DNA of 12,057 bases from Chloroflexota bacterium (GTDB lineage Bacteria; Chloroflexota; Anaerolineae; Anaerolineales; VGOW01): assembly GCA_016215145.1 (NCBI GenBank), contig JACRLA010000011.1, positions 1 through 12,057 of the forward strand, in the 5' to 3' direction. Positions 1 to 5,257 of this stretch are shown in pieces. A program made the translations under genes and the position numbers. Position 1 is the first letter of the stretch, and every line of letters starts with the position of its first letter. Below the pieces are notes generated by a model that saw nothing but the letters and a program-made list of their open reading frames with translations, was not told where the DNA came from and did not search any database.

Positions 1-546
1 GATCTGCGGAGTAAGATCGCCGGGCCACTCTAAACCTAACGCCATTGTGAAAGTGGTTGATTGAATGCTGAACTGCGCGAAACCTATTATCGCTTGCGTT
101 ACTAAGGCGGCGCACGAACCAAGCGCGAACCAACGCCACGCTTGAGGCGTATCACGTAGTGCAAGATAAAGTCCGAAGACAAGCCACAAGTGAAGACTGA
201 CGTGCAATGAAATGCGCCAGTCGAGTGACCACATAATGCTGAGAGTGGCGAGCGTGCATAAACCCAAAAGCCATCCGTCGGAATTTCGGCAACACCTGAC
301 AGGTCTGTTTAAAATCCGTCGGGCGTTAAATTTGGCAAGACCTGTCAGGTGTGGAGATCGCTTGATGCCCCAAATAAAAATTATGATCAACACTAACCCA
401 TCGCTCGCAAAAATAATCGCATCGCTGTAAGTGAAATAGATTCGCGGATGAGTGACGGCAACCAGATCGCGGTAATACCAAAACGTCAGCGCTAACGGCA
501 GCAGCCCAATCGCAATTGCTTGAATAGCAGTTAGTAATACAATCAT
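1..546 (-). CDS. O-antigen ligase/polymerase-like membrane protein, N-terminal part
   Basis: An uninterrupted leftward reading frame of 182 codons runs from ATG at 546-544 off the left edge. A TAG lies seven codons upstream in frame (565-567), so 546 is the furthest possible ATG. The protein is very hydrophobic. Probable membrane helices cover residues 2-22, 42-60, 92-107, 115-130 and 138-160. The segment WRWFALGSCAALVTQ followed by IGFAQF and GLEWPGD resembles the early region of O-antigen ligase (Wzy/WaaL-type) proteins, which polymerise or transfer surface glycans at the outer face of the inner membrane. That family match is from memory of the pattern, so moderate confidence; another polytopic membrane protein is possible. 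Residues about 65-89 are encoded by a palindromic repeat lying in frame between the second and third helices. Its start is only 20 bp from the divergent methyltransferase start. The flippase nearby supports a glycan-export role. Confidence 0.72.
   Translation of the reverse strand, partial: MIVLLTAIQAIAIGLLPLALTFWYYRDLVAVTHPRIYFTYSDAIIFASDGLVLIIIFIWGIKRSPHLTGLAKFNARRILNRPVRCCRNSDGWLLGLCTLATLSIMWSLDWRISLHVSLHLWLVFGLYLALRDTPQAWRWFALGSCAALVTQAIIGFAQFSIQSTTFTMALGLEWPGDLTPQI
280..352 (-). repeat. Palindromic repeat element, copy 1 (inside a coding frame)
   Basis: Perfect 15-bp inverted arms ACACCTGACAGGTCT (292-306) and AGACCTGTCAGGTGT (338-352) enclose a 31-bp loop. The left arm plus flank (280-306) matches 25 of 27 bases of the corresponding part of copy 2 at 3324-3350. 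Read on the minus strand, the loop has the same length and similar content to copy 2, so this is one mobile-like family in opposite orientation. The element sits in frame within the leftward O-antigen ligase gene without adding a stop. Confidence 0.85.
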
Positions 547-566
547 CTTGTGCGTTATATTACTCT

Positions 567-1370
567 ATGATGAACCAACAAAGTATCCCCGAAGCATTTT
601 CGCGCGCGGCGGCAAAGTATGATGCCTTTGCCAACGATCATCCCCACCTGACGCGGATGCGCCACAAAGTCTACGATCATCTCTCGCGCCATGTTCCGCC
701 CGGCGCGCGCATTTTGGAACTCAACGCTGGAAGCGGCACCGATGCAGTGGCACTGGCACAGCGCGGTTATTTCGTTCACGCCACCGACATTGCGCCGGGG
801 ATGTTGGATCGTTTGCGCGATAAAGTGAAAGATTTACGATTAGAGGATCGGGTGACGGTTGAGGAGCGATCCTTCCTTGCGGTAGCCGACGTGGCAGGCG
901 CACCCTTCGACTCTGTCTTCTCCGATCTCGGCGGTCTCAATTGTGTACCTGATCTTTCACCGATCATTCGGCAATTGCCAAACGTGTTGCGCGCGGGTGG
1001 TGTGGTGACTTGGGTGCTGATGCCGCACCTGTGTTTGTGGGAAATGGTGGAAGCCCTGCGTGGAAATTTCCACGTTGCCTTTCGCCGATTATCGAAAAAC
1101 GGTGTGCGCTCTCATCTCGAAGGTTTTAATTTTGACGTTTACTATTTTTCACCACAGCAAGTGATGAATTGGTTCGGCGATGATTTTGAATTACTATCTC
1201 TCGAAGGGCTGTCGGTGATCACGCCAACTGCCGAGAGCAAAAACTTTGCCAAGATGTTCCCGCGTGTGTATCGCGCATTGAGTTGGCTTGACGATCATCT
1301 CTCACCTCATTCGCCGTGGAATGGGTGGGGAGATTTTTTTATTTTGTCGTTGCGTTATGCGCCTAAATAG
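567..1370 (+). CDS. Class I SAM-dependent methyltransferase
   Basis: A 267-residue protein with a Rossmann-type methyltransferase core. The N-terminal lead AFSRAAAKYDAF resembles that of BioC/UbiE-like enzymes. Motif I is ILELNAGSG at residues 49-57, where ILELGCGTG is usual, so the first Gly-Cys pair is Asn-Ala. The acidic ribose-binding residue is D74 in HATDIAPGML. A motif II-like strand FDSVFSDLGGLN spans residues 114-125. It probably transfers a methyl group from SAM to a small molecule or sugar; the substrate cannot be read from sequence. The start is ATG 567, with a second ATG directly after. No Shine-Dalgarno is visible, but TATATT lies about 10 bases upstream, so a leaderless or very short leader transcript is possible. 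It overlaps the flippase start by 14 bp, which suggests an operon with translational coupling and a role in decorating the exported glycan. Confidence 0.88.
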   Translation: MMNQQSIPEAFSRAAAKYDAFANDHPHLTRMRHKVYDHLSRHVPPGARILELNAGSGTDAVALAQRGYFVHATDIAPGMLDRLRDKVKDLRLEDRVTVEERSFLAVADVAGAPFDSVFSDLGGLNCVPDLSPIIRQLPNVLRAGGVVTWVLMPHLCLWEMVEALRGNFHVAFRRLSKNGVRSHLEGFNFDVYYFSPQQVMNWFGDDFELLSLEGLSVITPTAESKNFAKMFPRVYRALSWLDDHLSPHSPWNGWGDFFILSLRYAPK

Positions 1371-2031
1371 CCTTTGGTTATTAATCGCCCGTCTCGGCTC
1401 GCAAGCCGCGTTGGCGCTCTTCACGATCTTAATCGCCCGTCAACTAGGCAGCACCGCCTTTGGCGAATATGCTTTCATCACCGCCATCGTATTCATCGGC
1501 AACATGGCGACAACTTTTGGCACCGACATGATCCTCATCCGCGACATCGCCGCGCGCCGAGATTATTCACGTCTCGCCCCGTCATTGATCATTCAGTTGT
1601 CGTCATCGGCGGCGTTCATCGTCGTTACATTTCTTTCTGCGTCGCTTGCTGCTTTGAAAATTTACAGCTTGTCTCTCATCCCGTTAGCGTTCTTCACCGT
1701 GTTCACCTCGGTGCTGCGCGGGCAACAACGCATAGGCTTGTATTCGCTTCTTGGGTTGGCGACGGCGGCGATGCAATTATTTTTCGGGATTCTCTTTATT
1801 CAACAGGGGACAAGCATCGTCACAGTGGCGATCCTTTTGTTGATCGTTCAAGTAACAGCAGCATTCACCGCTTGGGCGTTATGTCGCCGCCACATTCCAC
1901 AGTGGCAAACGTCGCGCGATCTTTTTATCTCGGCTCTCAAAGCAAGCACGCCGATTGCTGTGTTAGCCATCATCACGATCCTCTACCAAAAAATATCACG
2001 ATCCTCTACCAAAAAATTAGCATCCTCATGA
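1357..2031 (+). CDS. Wzx-type polysaccharide flippase, N-terminal half of frameshifted gene
   Basis: A 224-residue fragment starting MRLNSLWLLIARLGSQ with several hydrophobic helices. Features typical of the MOP/Wzx flippase family are visible: a first helix ending IARQLGSTAFGEY, then FGTDMILIRDIAARR. These proteins move lipid-linked oligosaccharides across the inner membrane. The frame collapses after ITILYQKI because a 23-bp segment is duplicated at 1972-2017, leaving the short false tail SRSSTKKLASS. Removing one copy joins this half to the frame 2028-2570 as a normal-looking protein of about 396 residues. The break falls in what should be the first helix of the C-terminal lobe. The start at 1357 is chosen because it gives the usual flippase N-terminus; the frame extends to ATG 1288, but that stretch is the overlapping methyltransferase. 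The TGA at 2029-2031 overlaps the ATG at 2028 (ATGA). Confidence 0.85.
   Translation: MRLNSLWLLIARLGSQAALALFTILIARQLGSTAFGEYAFITAIVFIGNMATTFGTDMILIRDIAARRDYSRLAPSLIIQLSSSAAFIVVTFLSASLAALKIYSLSLIPLAFFTVFTSVLRGQQRIGLYSLLGLATAAMQLFFGILFIQQGTSIVTVAILLLIVQVTAAFTAWALCRRHIPQWQTSRDLFISALKASTPIAVLAIITILYQKISRSSTKKLASS
1972..2017. repeat. 23-bp perfect tandem duplication causing a frameshift
   Basis: Two identical 23-bp units, 1972-1994 and 1995-2017, each ending in six A then T. Since 23 is not a multiple of three, the second unit moves the flippase gene from the frame of 1357 to the frame of 2570. With only one unit the two frames join exactly. Perfect identity suggests a recent slippage event, a reversible switch or an assembly artefact. 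Confidence 0.95.
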
Positions 2032-2570
2032 TCACGTTCTCGCTCGATGCAAACTTCACCGGCTTATTCTCGGCGGGGCTGCGCGTGATCGAGTTTGCCA
2101 AGATCGGGCATCTCGCCGTCTTCACCGCGTTGTATCCGGCGATGGCGAAGGAGCAGAATAAGAGATTCGCTAAAGAGTGGATCATCTTGCTATTCGCCGC
2201 GTGCGCCCTCTCTGCTTTCTTGTTTCTGTTTGCCTCACCCATCATTTTTATTTTGTTCGGCGCAGACTACGTCGCTGTGGTTTCTCTACTTCGCTTGCTC
2301 GCTTGGGTTTTGATTCCATTCACACTCAACACATTGCTCGTCCTCTCTTCTCTCGCCGTCGGAAATGATCGCCCCGTGTTATATGCTTCATCAGTAGGAG
2401 TGTTTATTTTGATTGCGCTCAACGTGTGGTGGATTCCTTTAACGGGAATCGTTGGGGCGGGGTGGGCGCTTCTCGCGGCAGAGTCGGCACAAACTGCGAT
2501 CCTGATCGTTTATCGAAATCGCGCATCCATAACGAATCGAGTCACGCATGAGTTTTCCCAATCAACCTAA
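2028..2570 (+). CDS. Wzx-type polysaccharide flippase, C-terminal half of frameshifted gene
   Basis: A 180-residue fragment of the same flippase. It begins MITFSLDANFTGLFSAGLRV, which matches the family's common pattern around YxxAxRxxE after the first C-lobe helix. It continues through helices around AVFTALYPAMA, ILLFAACALSAFLFLFASP and LIALNVWWIPLTGIVGAGWA. Taken with 1357-2031 minus 23 bp it makes one complete flippase. The ATG at 2028 overlaps the upstream TGA, so ribosomes ending on the first half could restart here. If so, the two lobes would be made as separate chains, but no family precedent is claimed. No Shine-Dalgarno is evident. The frame also extends upstream of the duplication to about 1374, but there its translation is His/Arg-rich nonsense, so that part is not the gene. 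Confidence 0.8.
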   Translation: MITFSLDANFTGLFSAGLRVIEFAKIGHLAVFTALYPAMAKEQNKRFAKEWIILLFAACALSAFLFLFASPIIFILFGADYVAVVSLLRLLAWVLIPFTLNTLLVLSSLAVGNDRPVLYASSVGVFILIALNVWWIPLTGIVGAGWALLAAESAQTAILIVYRNRASITNRVTHEFSQST

Positions 2571-3324
2571 CAAACATCACGCCGAGTCGTTGCTCACGGC
2601 ACAAGACATCGTCGCCTATCGCGCCCGCTTAGGTCGTATGCCCGATCTTCATTCGCCGCGCGGCGCGCTGTTTTGTTTGGAGCGTGGTCTGCCGCATCGT
2701 TTGCGCTGGCGCATCGCGGTTCGTAAAGCCGGAAGCATGAACGCCGACTTGCACGAAACCACGCGCACAAAAAATCCAGTGGTGGTGCTGACTAACTTCG
2801 GCGGCGGCTCGCCGATGGTGGTTGAACTGGCGGAAGAATTGATCGTGATGGGCGTGCGTAAAATGATCTTGCTGACGTGGGGCGGATCGCTGCAACCCGA
2901 TCTTAAACACGGGGATGCCGTCATCTGCTCCCGCGCCATTCGTGATGAGGGTACCTCTCACCACTATCTCCCACCCGAAAAATATATTGACGCCGACTCC
3001 GATCTCGTCGGGCGACTCGCGTCGTCTCTTCAAGCGCGCGGCGTATCGTGTTCAATCGGCACAACGTGGACAACCGATGCGCCGTATCGAGAAACTCTTG
3101 CCGAAGTAAAACAGTATCAAAGTGAGGGAGTCAAAACAGTGGAGATGGAATCGGCGGGGCTGTTCACTGTGGGGCGCGTGCGCGGCATACAAACCGCGTC
3201 GGTTGTTGTAGTGATGGATAGCTTAGCGTCGTATCAGTGGCAAGTGCCTCAACGATTAGATTCGATTCAACGTTCTCTCGAACTCGCTTACGCCGCCGCG
3301 ATAGATGTGTTGAGTGAACCCTAG
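2548..3324 (+). CDS. Nucleoside phosphorylase (NP-I) family protein
   Basis: A 258-residue protein of the PNP/UDP phosphorylase superfamily. Visible motifs are the substrate loop NFGGGSPMVVELAEEL (residues 83-98), QPDLKHGDAV (116-125), AIRDEGTSHHY (130-140), TTDAPYRET (175-183) and the signature VEMESAG (198-204), whose Met and Glu normally bind the ribose. D224 in VVVMDSLAS matches the acid that purine nucleoside phosphorylase and MTA/SAH nucleosidase use at the base. The strand that usually carries the phosphate-binding Arg (RxGT/SxG) reads ILLTWGGS (107-114), so that Arg appears absent. This favours hydrolysis or an altered substrate over ordinary phosphorolysis, though that is inference. 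It overlaps the flippase end by 23 bp, so it belongs to the operon. With methyltransferases on both sides, cleaning up S-adenosylhomocysteine or methylthioadenosine is an attractive but unproven role. The ATG at 2548 is the first plausible start. Confidence 0.85.
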   Translation: MSFPNQPNKHHAESLLTAQDIVAYRARLGRMPDLHSPRGALFCLERGLPHRLRWRIAVRKAGSMNADLHETTRTKNPVVVLTNFGGGSPMVVELAEELIVMGVRKMILLTWGGSLQPDLKHGDAVICSRAIRDEGTSHHYLPPEKYIDADSDLVGRLASSLQARGVSCSIGTTWTTDAPYRETLAEVKQYQSEGVKTVEMESAGLFTVGRVRGIQTASVVVVMDSLASYQWQVPQRLDSIQRSLELAYAAAIDVLSEP

Positions 3325-3410
3325 AAATTTCGACAACACCTGACAGGTCTTGCTGAACTTAAAATTCGCCGAAATTTAAACAGACCTGTCGGGTGTAGCG
3401 TAGAAATTCG
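3324..3410 (+). repeat. Palindromic repeat element, copy 2 (intergenic)
   Basis: Inverted arms ACACCTGACAGGTCT (3336-3350) and AGACCTGTCGGGTGT (3382-3396) match at 14 of 15 positions around a 31-bp loop. Both ends carry a looser outer inverted flank of GAAATTTCG/GAAATTCG type. It is the same family as 280-352, in the opposite orientation. It begins at the last base of the phosphorylase stop codon and fills nearly the whole gap before the next gene. RNA from this region would form a strong hairpin, but no T-run follows, so a classical terminator is unlikely. Confidence 0.85.
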
Positions 3411-3425
3411 GGAATGTATTTTTGC

Positions 3426-3770
3426 ATGAGCCTATCTTTTGCCTGCCCCAAGTGCCACGCCCAACTCGCATCGTCCTCACTCGATTCATTCGTCTGCCTC
3501 ACTGACCATCTGCGCTTTGAACGCATTGACGGCGTTTGGCGATTCTTACTCCCCGAGGGACAAACCCATTACGCCCAATTCATCGCCGAATATGAAACGG
3601 TTCGTCGGGGCGAGGGGCGTGGCGCGAGTGACGAAAATTATTATCGCTCGCTGCCGTATCACGATCATAAGTCCGCCGATTGGCGAATTCGCGCGGTGAG
3701 TTTCGATTCTTTTCTGGCGCCGCGCGGCGAGTTTCGATTCGTTTCTGGCGCGCGTCCTTCTCCCGCTTGA
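3426..3770 (+). CDS. Trm112-like domain plus start of a methyltransferase (N-terminal half of frameshifted gene)
   Basis: The fragment begins MSLSFACPKCHAQL. C7, C10 and C24 with the following RIDGVWRFLLPE give a zinc-ribbon-like Trm112/YcaR pattern that often precedes a methyltransferase domain. The frame then runs through HYAQFIAEYETVRRGEGRG and DENYYRSLPYHD, common linkers in such two-domain proteins, to DWRIRAVSFDSFLA. There a 31-bp duplication shifts the frame and the remaining residues (PRGEFRFVSGARPSPA) are noise. Dropping one unit continues the protein as FLARVLLPLEKEMARPLTAL in the frame of 3778-4368, giving about 303 residues in total. An earlier in-frame ATG exists at 3414, but 3426 gives the more typical N-terminus; neither has a clear Shine-Dalgarno. 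The whole gene is the last of the rightward operon. Confidence 0.8.
   Translation: MSLSFACPKCHAQLASSSLDSFVCLTDHLRFERIDGVWRFLLPEGQTHYAQFIAEYETVRRGEGRGASDENYYRSLPYHDHKSADWRIRAVSFDSFLAPRGEFRFVSGARPSPA
3691..3752. repeat. 31-bp imperfect tandem duplication causing a frameshift
   Basis: Units 3691-3721 and 3722-3752 match at 28 of 31 positions; both contain GAGTTTCGATTC and TTTCTGGCGC. Thirty-one is one more than a multiple of three, and exactly this shift separates the frame of 3426 from the frame of 3778. Mismatches between the copies argue against a simple read-assembly stutter and for an older event than the 23-bp one in the flippase gene. Confidence 0.92.
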
Positions 3771-3777
3771 AAAAGAA

Positions 3778-4368
3778 ATGGCGCGACCTTTGACCGCGCT
3801 TGATCTGGGCGCGGGCAATGGCTGGCTCTCGAACCGTCTCGCTCAACGCAATCACAATGTGGGCGCTGTAGATTTAACCCTCAACGATTTTGACGGCTTA
3901 GGATGTCACCGTTTTTTTGATTCCGCTTTTACTCCCGTTCAAGCCGAGTTCGATCTTCTACCGTTTCCCAACGGCGCAGCCGATTTGCTCATCTTCAACG
4001 CCTCACTGCATTACTCCGAAAATTATCTCAAGACGCTTTCGGAATCGTTGCGTGTGCTTGCCCCAAACGGAACGCTGGTTATTTTGGATTCGCCGTTTTA
4101 TCACGACGCTCGCAGTGGCGGGCAAATGGTTGAAGAACGGGAAGGTTTGTTCGCCAAGCAATATGGCTTTCGATCCAATGCGTTGAAGAGCCGAAATTAT
4201 TTGACTTACTCAACCCTACAAGAATTGCGCGCACAACTCAATGTTGATTGGCGATTTATCACGCCGAATTATGGGTTGCTTTGGGAGATGCGACCATTCA
4301 AGGCGAAATTGCTGGGAGGGCGAGAGCCTGCGAAGTTTCATGTTGTTGTGGGGCGCTCAAGCGATTGA
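3778..4368 (+). CDS. Class I SAM methyltransferase domain (C-terminal half of frameshifted gene)
   Basis: A 196-residue frame carrying the catalytic core. Motif I is ALDLGAGNGWLSNRLA just after the start, followed by GAVDLTLNDFDGLG (SAM ribose region) and ADLLIFNASLHY. RVLAPNGTLVILDSPFY is the usual post-core strand, and the C-terminal tail ends KFHVVVGRSS. In the reconstructed protein the GxGxG motif lies near residues 116-122. The true N-terminus is the Trm112-like part at 3426-3690; ATG 3778 is only the first Met after the frameshift and has no Shine-Dalgarno. Seven bases separate it from the upstream TGA. If produced alone it would lack the first core helix, so activity is doubtful. The substrate is unknown; the location suggests a glycan or its lipid precursor. 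Confidence 0.82.
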   Translation: MARPLTALDLGAGNGWLSNRLAQRNHNVGAVDLTLNDFDGLGCHRFFDSAFTPVQAEFDLLPFPNGAADLLIFNASLHYSENYLKTLSESLRVLAPNGTLVILDSPFYHDARSGGQMVEEREGLFAKQYGFRSNALKSRNYLTYSTLQELRAQLNVDWRFITPNYGLLWEMRPFKAKLLGGREPAKFHVVVGRSSD

Positions 4369-4390
4369 AATCGCCGCAACACAAGGCAAG

Positions 4391-4427
4391 ACCTGCCTAC
4401 GCAGGTTTCAAGTCCGCGGGCGGACTT
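4391..4427. repeat. Double-hairpin intergenic repeat
   Basis: Two adjacent perfect small palindromes: ACCTGC-CTAC-GCAGGT (4391-4406) and AAGTCCGC-GG-GCGGACTT (4410-4427). They lie 22 bp after the last gene of the glycan operon and could act as a transcript-end structure, though no T-run follows. The tight two-hairpin layout looks like a dispersed palindromic repeat of a different family from the 280/3324 element; only one copy is seen here. Confidence 0.7.
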
Positions 4428-4484
4428 CGCTTTGCGTTGGCGCGAATTTACCCGAAGGGGTTGTGCTCTTTATCCGTTTGTAAT

Positions 4485-4513
4485 TTGACTTACAGGCGAG
4501 TTTGATCTACATT
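4485..4513 (+). promoter_or_regulatory. Sigma70-type promoter for the LURP-one-like gene
   Basis: TTGACT (4485-4490), a 17-bp spacer and TACATT (4508-4513). These match the consensus at 5/6 and 4/6 positions. A strong Shine-Dalgarno AAGGAG (4522-4527) sits six bases before the ATG at 4534. Confidence 0.65.
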
Positions 4514-4533
4514 GATGACACAAGGAGACTACC

Positions 4534-5109
4534 ATGCTTAACTATCCACTTACTTTATCATTCAAGGTGATCGCTTTTAACCCGCAAGTGCGGGTGACTG
4601 ATGCTTCTGGCAATTTGGTGTTGTATGTAAAGCAGAAAGCATTGGCGTTGAAAGAAGATGTCAAAGTATTTTCTGACGAAGCTCAGAAGAATCAACTGTA
4701 TCAAATGAAGGCGAACAAGATTATTGACTTCTCGGCGCAATACAACATCAGCACGCCGAGCGGCGGCGCCTTGGGCGCGGTCAAGCGGCAAGGGATGGCC
4801 TCTTTGTGGAAGGCAACCTACAACATCGTAGATGCCGCCGGCGCGGAGGTGGGTCTCGTCCACGAAGAAAACCCTTGGCTGAAAGTGTTAGATGGGCTGG
4901 TGAGTGATATTCCGTTTGTGGGGATGTTCATCAACCCGGCGTATTTAGTGGAGTATCGTGGCGGCACCGTGCTGTATCTCAAGAAGCAACCGGCATTCAT
5001 GGAAGGCAAGTTCACGGTTGAGAAGCGTGGCGACTTCAGCGACGCCGACGAAGGCTTGTTGATGTCGTCGGTGATTATGACGATGATGTTGGAACGCACA
5101 CGCGGCTGA
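4534..5109 (+). CDS. LURP-one-related / Tubby C-terminal-like domain protein
   Basis: A 191-residue soluble-looking protein that is almost entirely one beta-rich domain. The opening LSFKVIAFNPQVRVTDASG, then LVLYVKQKALALKEDVKVFSDE, a KANKIIDFSAQYNI strand, and LGAVKRQGMASLWKATYNI follow the repeating strand-turn pattern of the LURP-one/YxjI family, related to the Tubby C-domain and phospholipid scramblases. Bacterial members have no firmly established function; membrane-lipid association is suggested by relatives only. The stretch VSDIPFVGMFINPAYLVEY is moderately hydrophobic but too short and polar for a clear membrane helix. The gene has its own promoter and a good ribosome-binding site, and no close downstream partner, so it is probably monocistronic. 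Confidence 0.78.
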   Translation: MLNYPLTLSFKVIAFNPQVRVTDASGNLVLYVKQKALALKEDVKVFSDEAQKNQLYQMKANKIIDFSAQYNISTPSGGALGAVKRQGMASLWKATYNIVDAAGAEVGLVHEENPWLKVLDGLVSDIPFVGMFINPAYLVEYRGGTVLYLKKQPAFMEGKFTVEKRGDFSDADEGLLMSSVIMTMMLERTRG

Positions 5110-5194
5110 CATTGGTTGGACTACCCAAAAGAGCGGGAGCGGCTTTGAAAATCGAGGATCATGAAAACGCCTCGCTCGCCGTGCCAAGTATGAT

Positions 5195-5224
5195 AACGCC
5201 CGGAGCGTCAGTGCACCGGGCGTT
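5195..5224. terminator. Stem-loop between convergent genes
   Basis: A perfect 9-bp stem, AACGCCCGG (5195-5203) with CCGGGCGTT (5216-5224), around a 12-base loop. It lies between the ends of the rightward LURP-one-like gene and the leftward rhodanese gene. There is no clear T-run on either side, so termination activity is plausible rather than certain. Confidence 0.5.
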
Positions 5225-5257
5225 GCTGTTAAAGATGAAGAGGAGAGTCGTCTTCGG

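Noticed and set aside
212..430. Short rightward open frame near the left end
   Set aside because: It lies antisense to the convincing O-antigen ligase-like frame and is partly made of the palindromic repeat.
1374..1971. Rightward frame continuous with the flippase C-terminal half, upstream of the duplication
   Set aside because: Its translation is His/Arg-rich and unlike a membrane protein, while the overlapping frame from 1357 gives clear flippase helices. Only the part after about 1980 is real.
1972..2017. Programmed ribosomal frameshift at the A6 runs of the flippase gene
   Set aside because: The 23-bp perfect duplication explains the frame change exactly, and no slippery site with a downstream structure is apparent.
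2629..3033. Leftward 134-codon open frame inside the phosphorylase gene
   Set aside because: Antisense to a gene with clear family motifs; its product is His/Arg-rich and has no recognisable domain.
3324..3410. CRISPR array or integron attachment site
   Set aside because: There are only two copies 3 kb apart with no spacer series, and no integrase or cas gene nearby. The arms do not follow the attC core-site pattern.
4241..4505. Two rightward open frames spanning the end of the methyltransferase and the hairpin repeat
   Set aside because: They overlap the real methyltransferase frame, consist partly of the palindromic repeat, and lack a ribosome-binding site.
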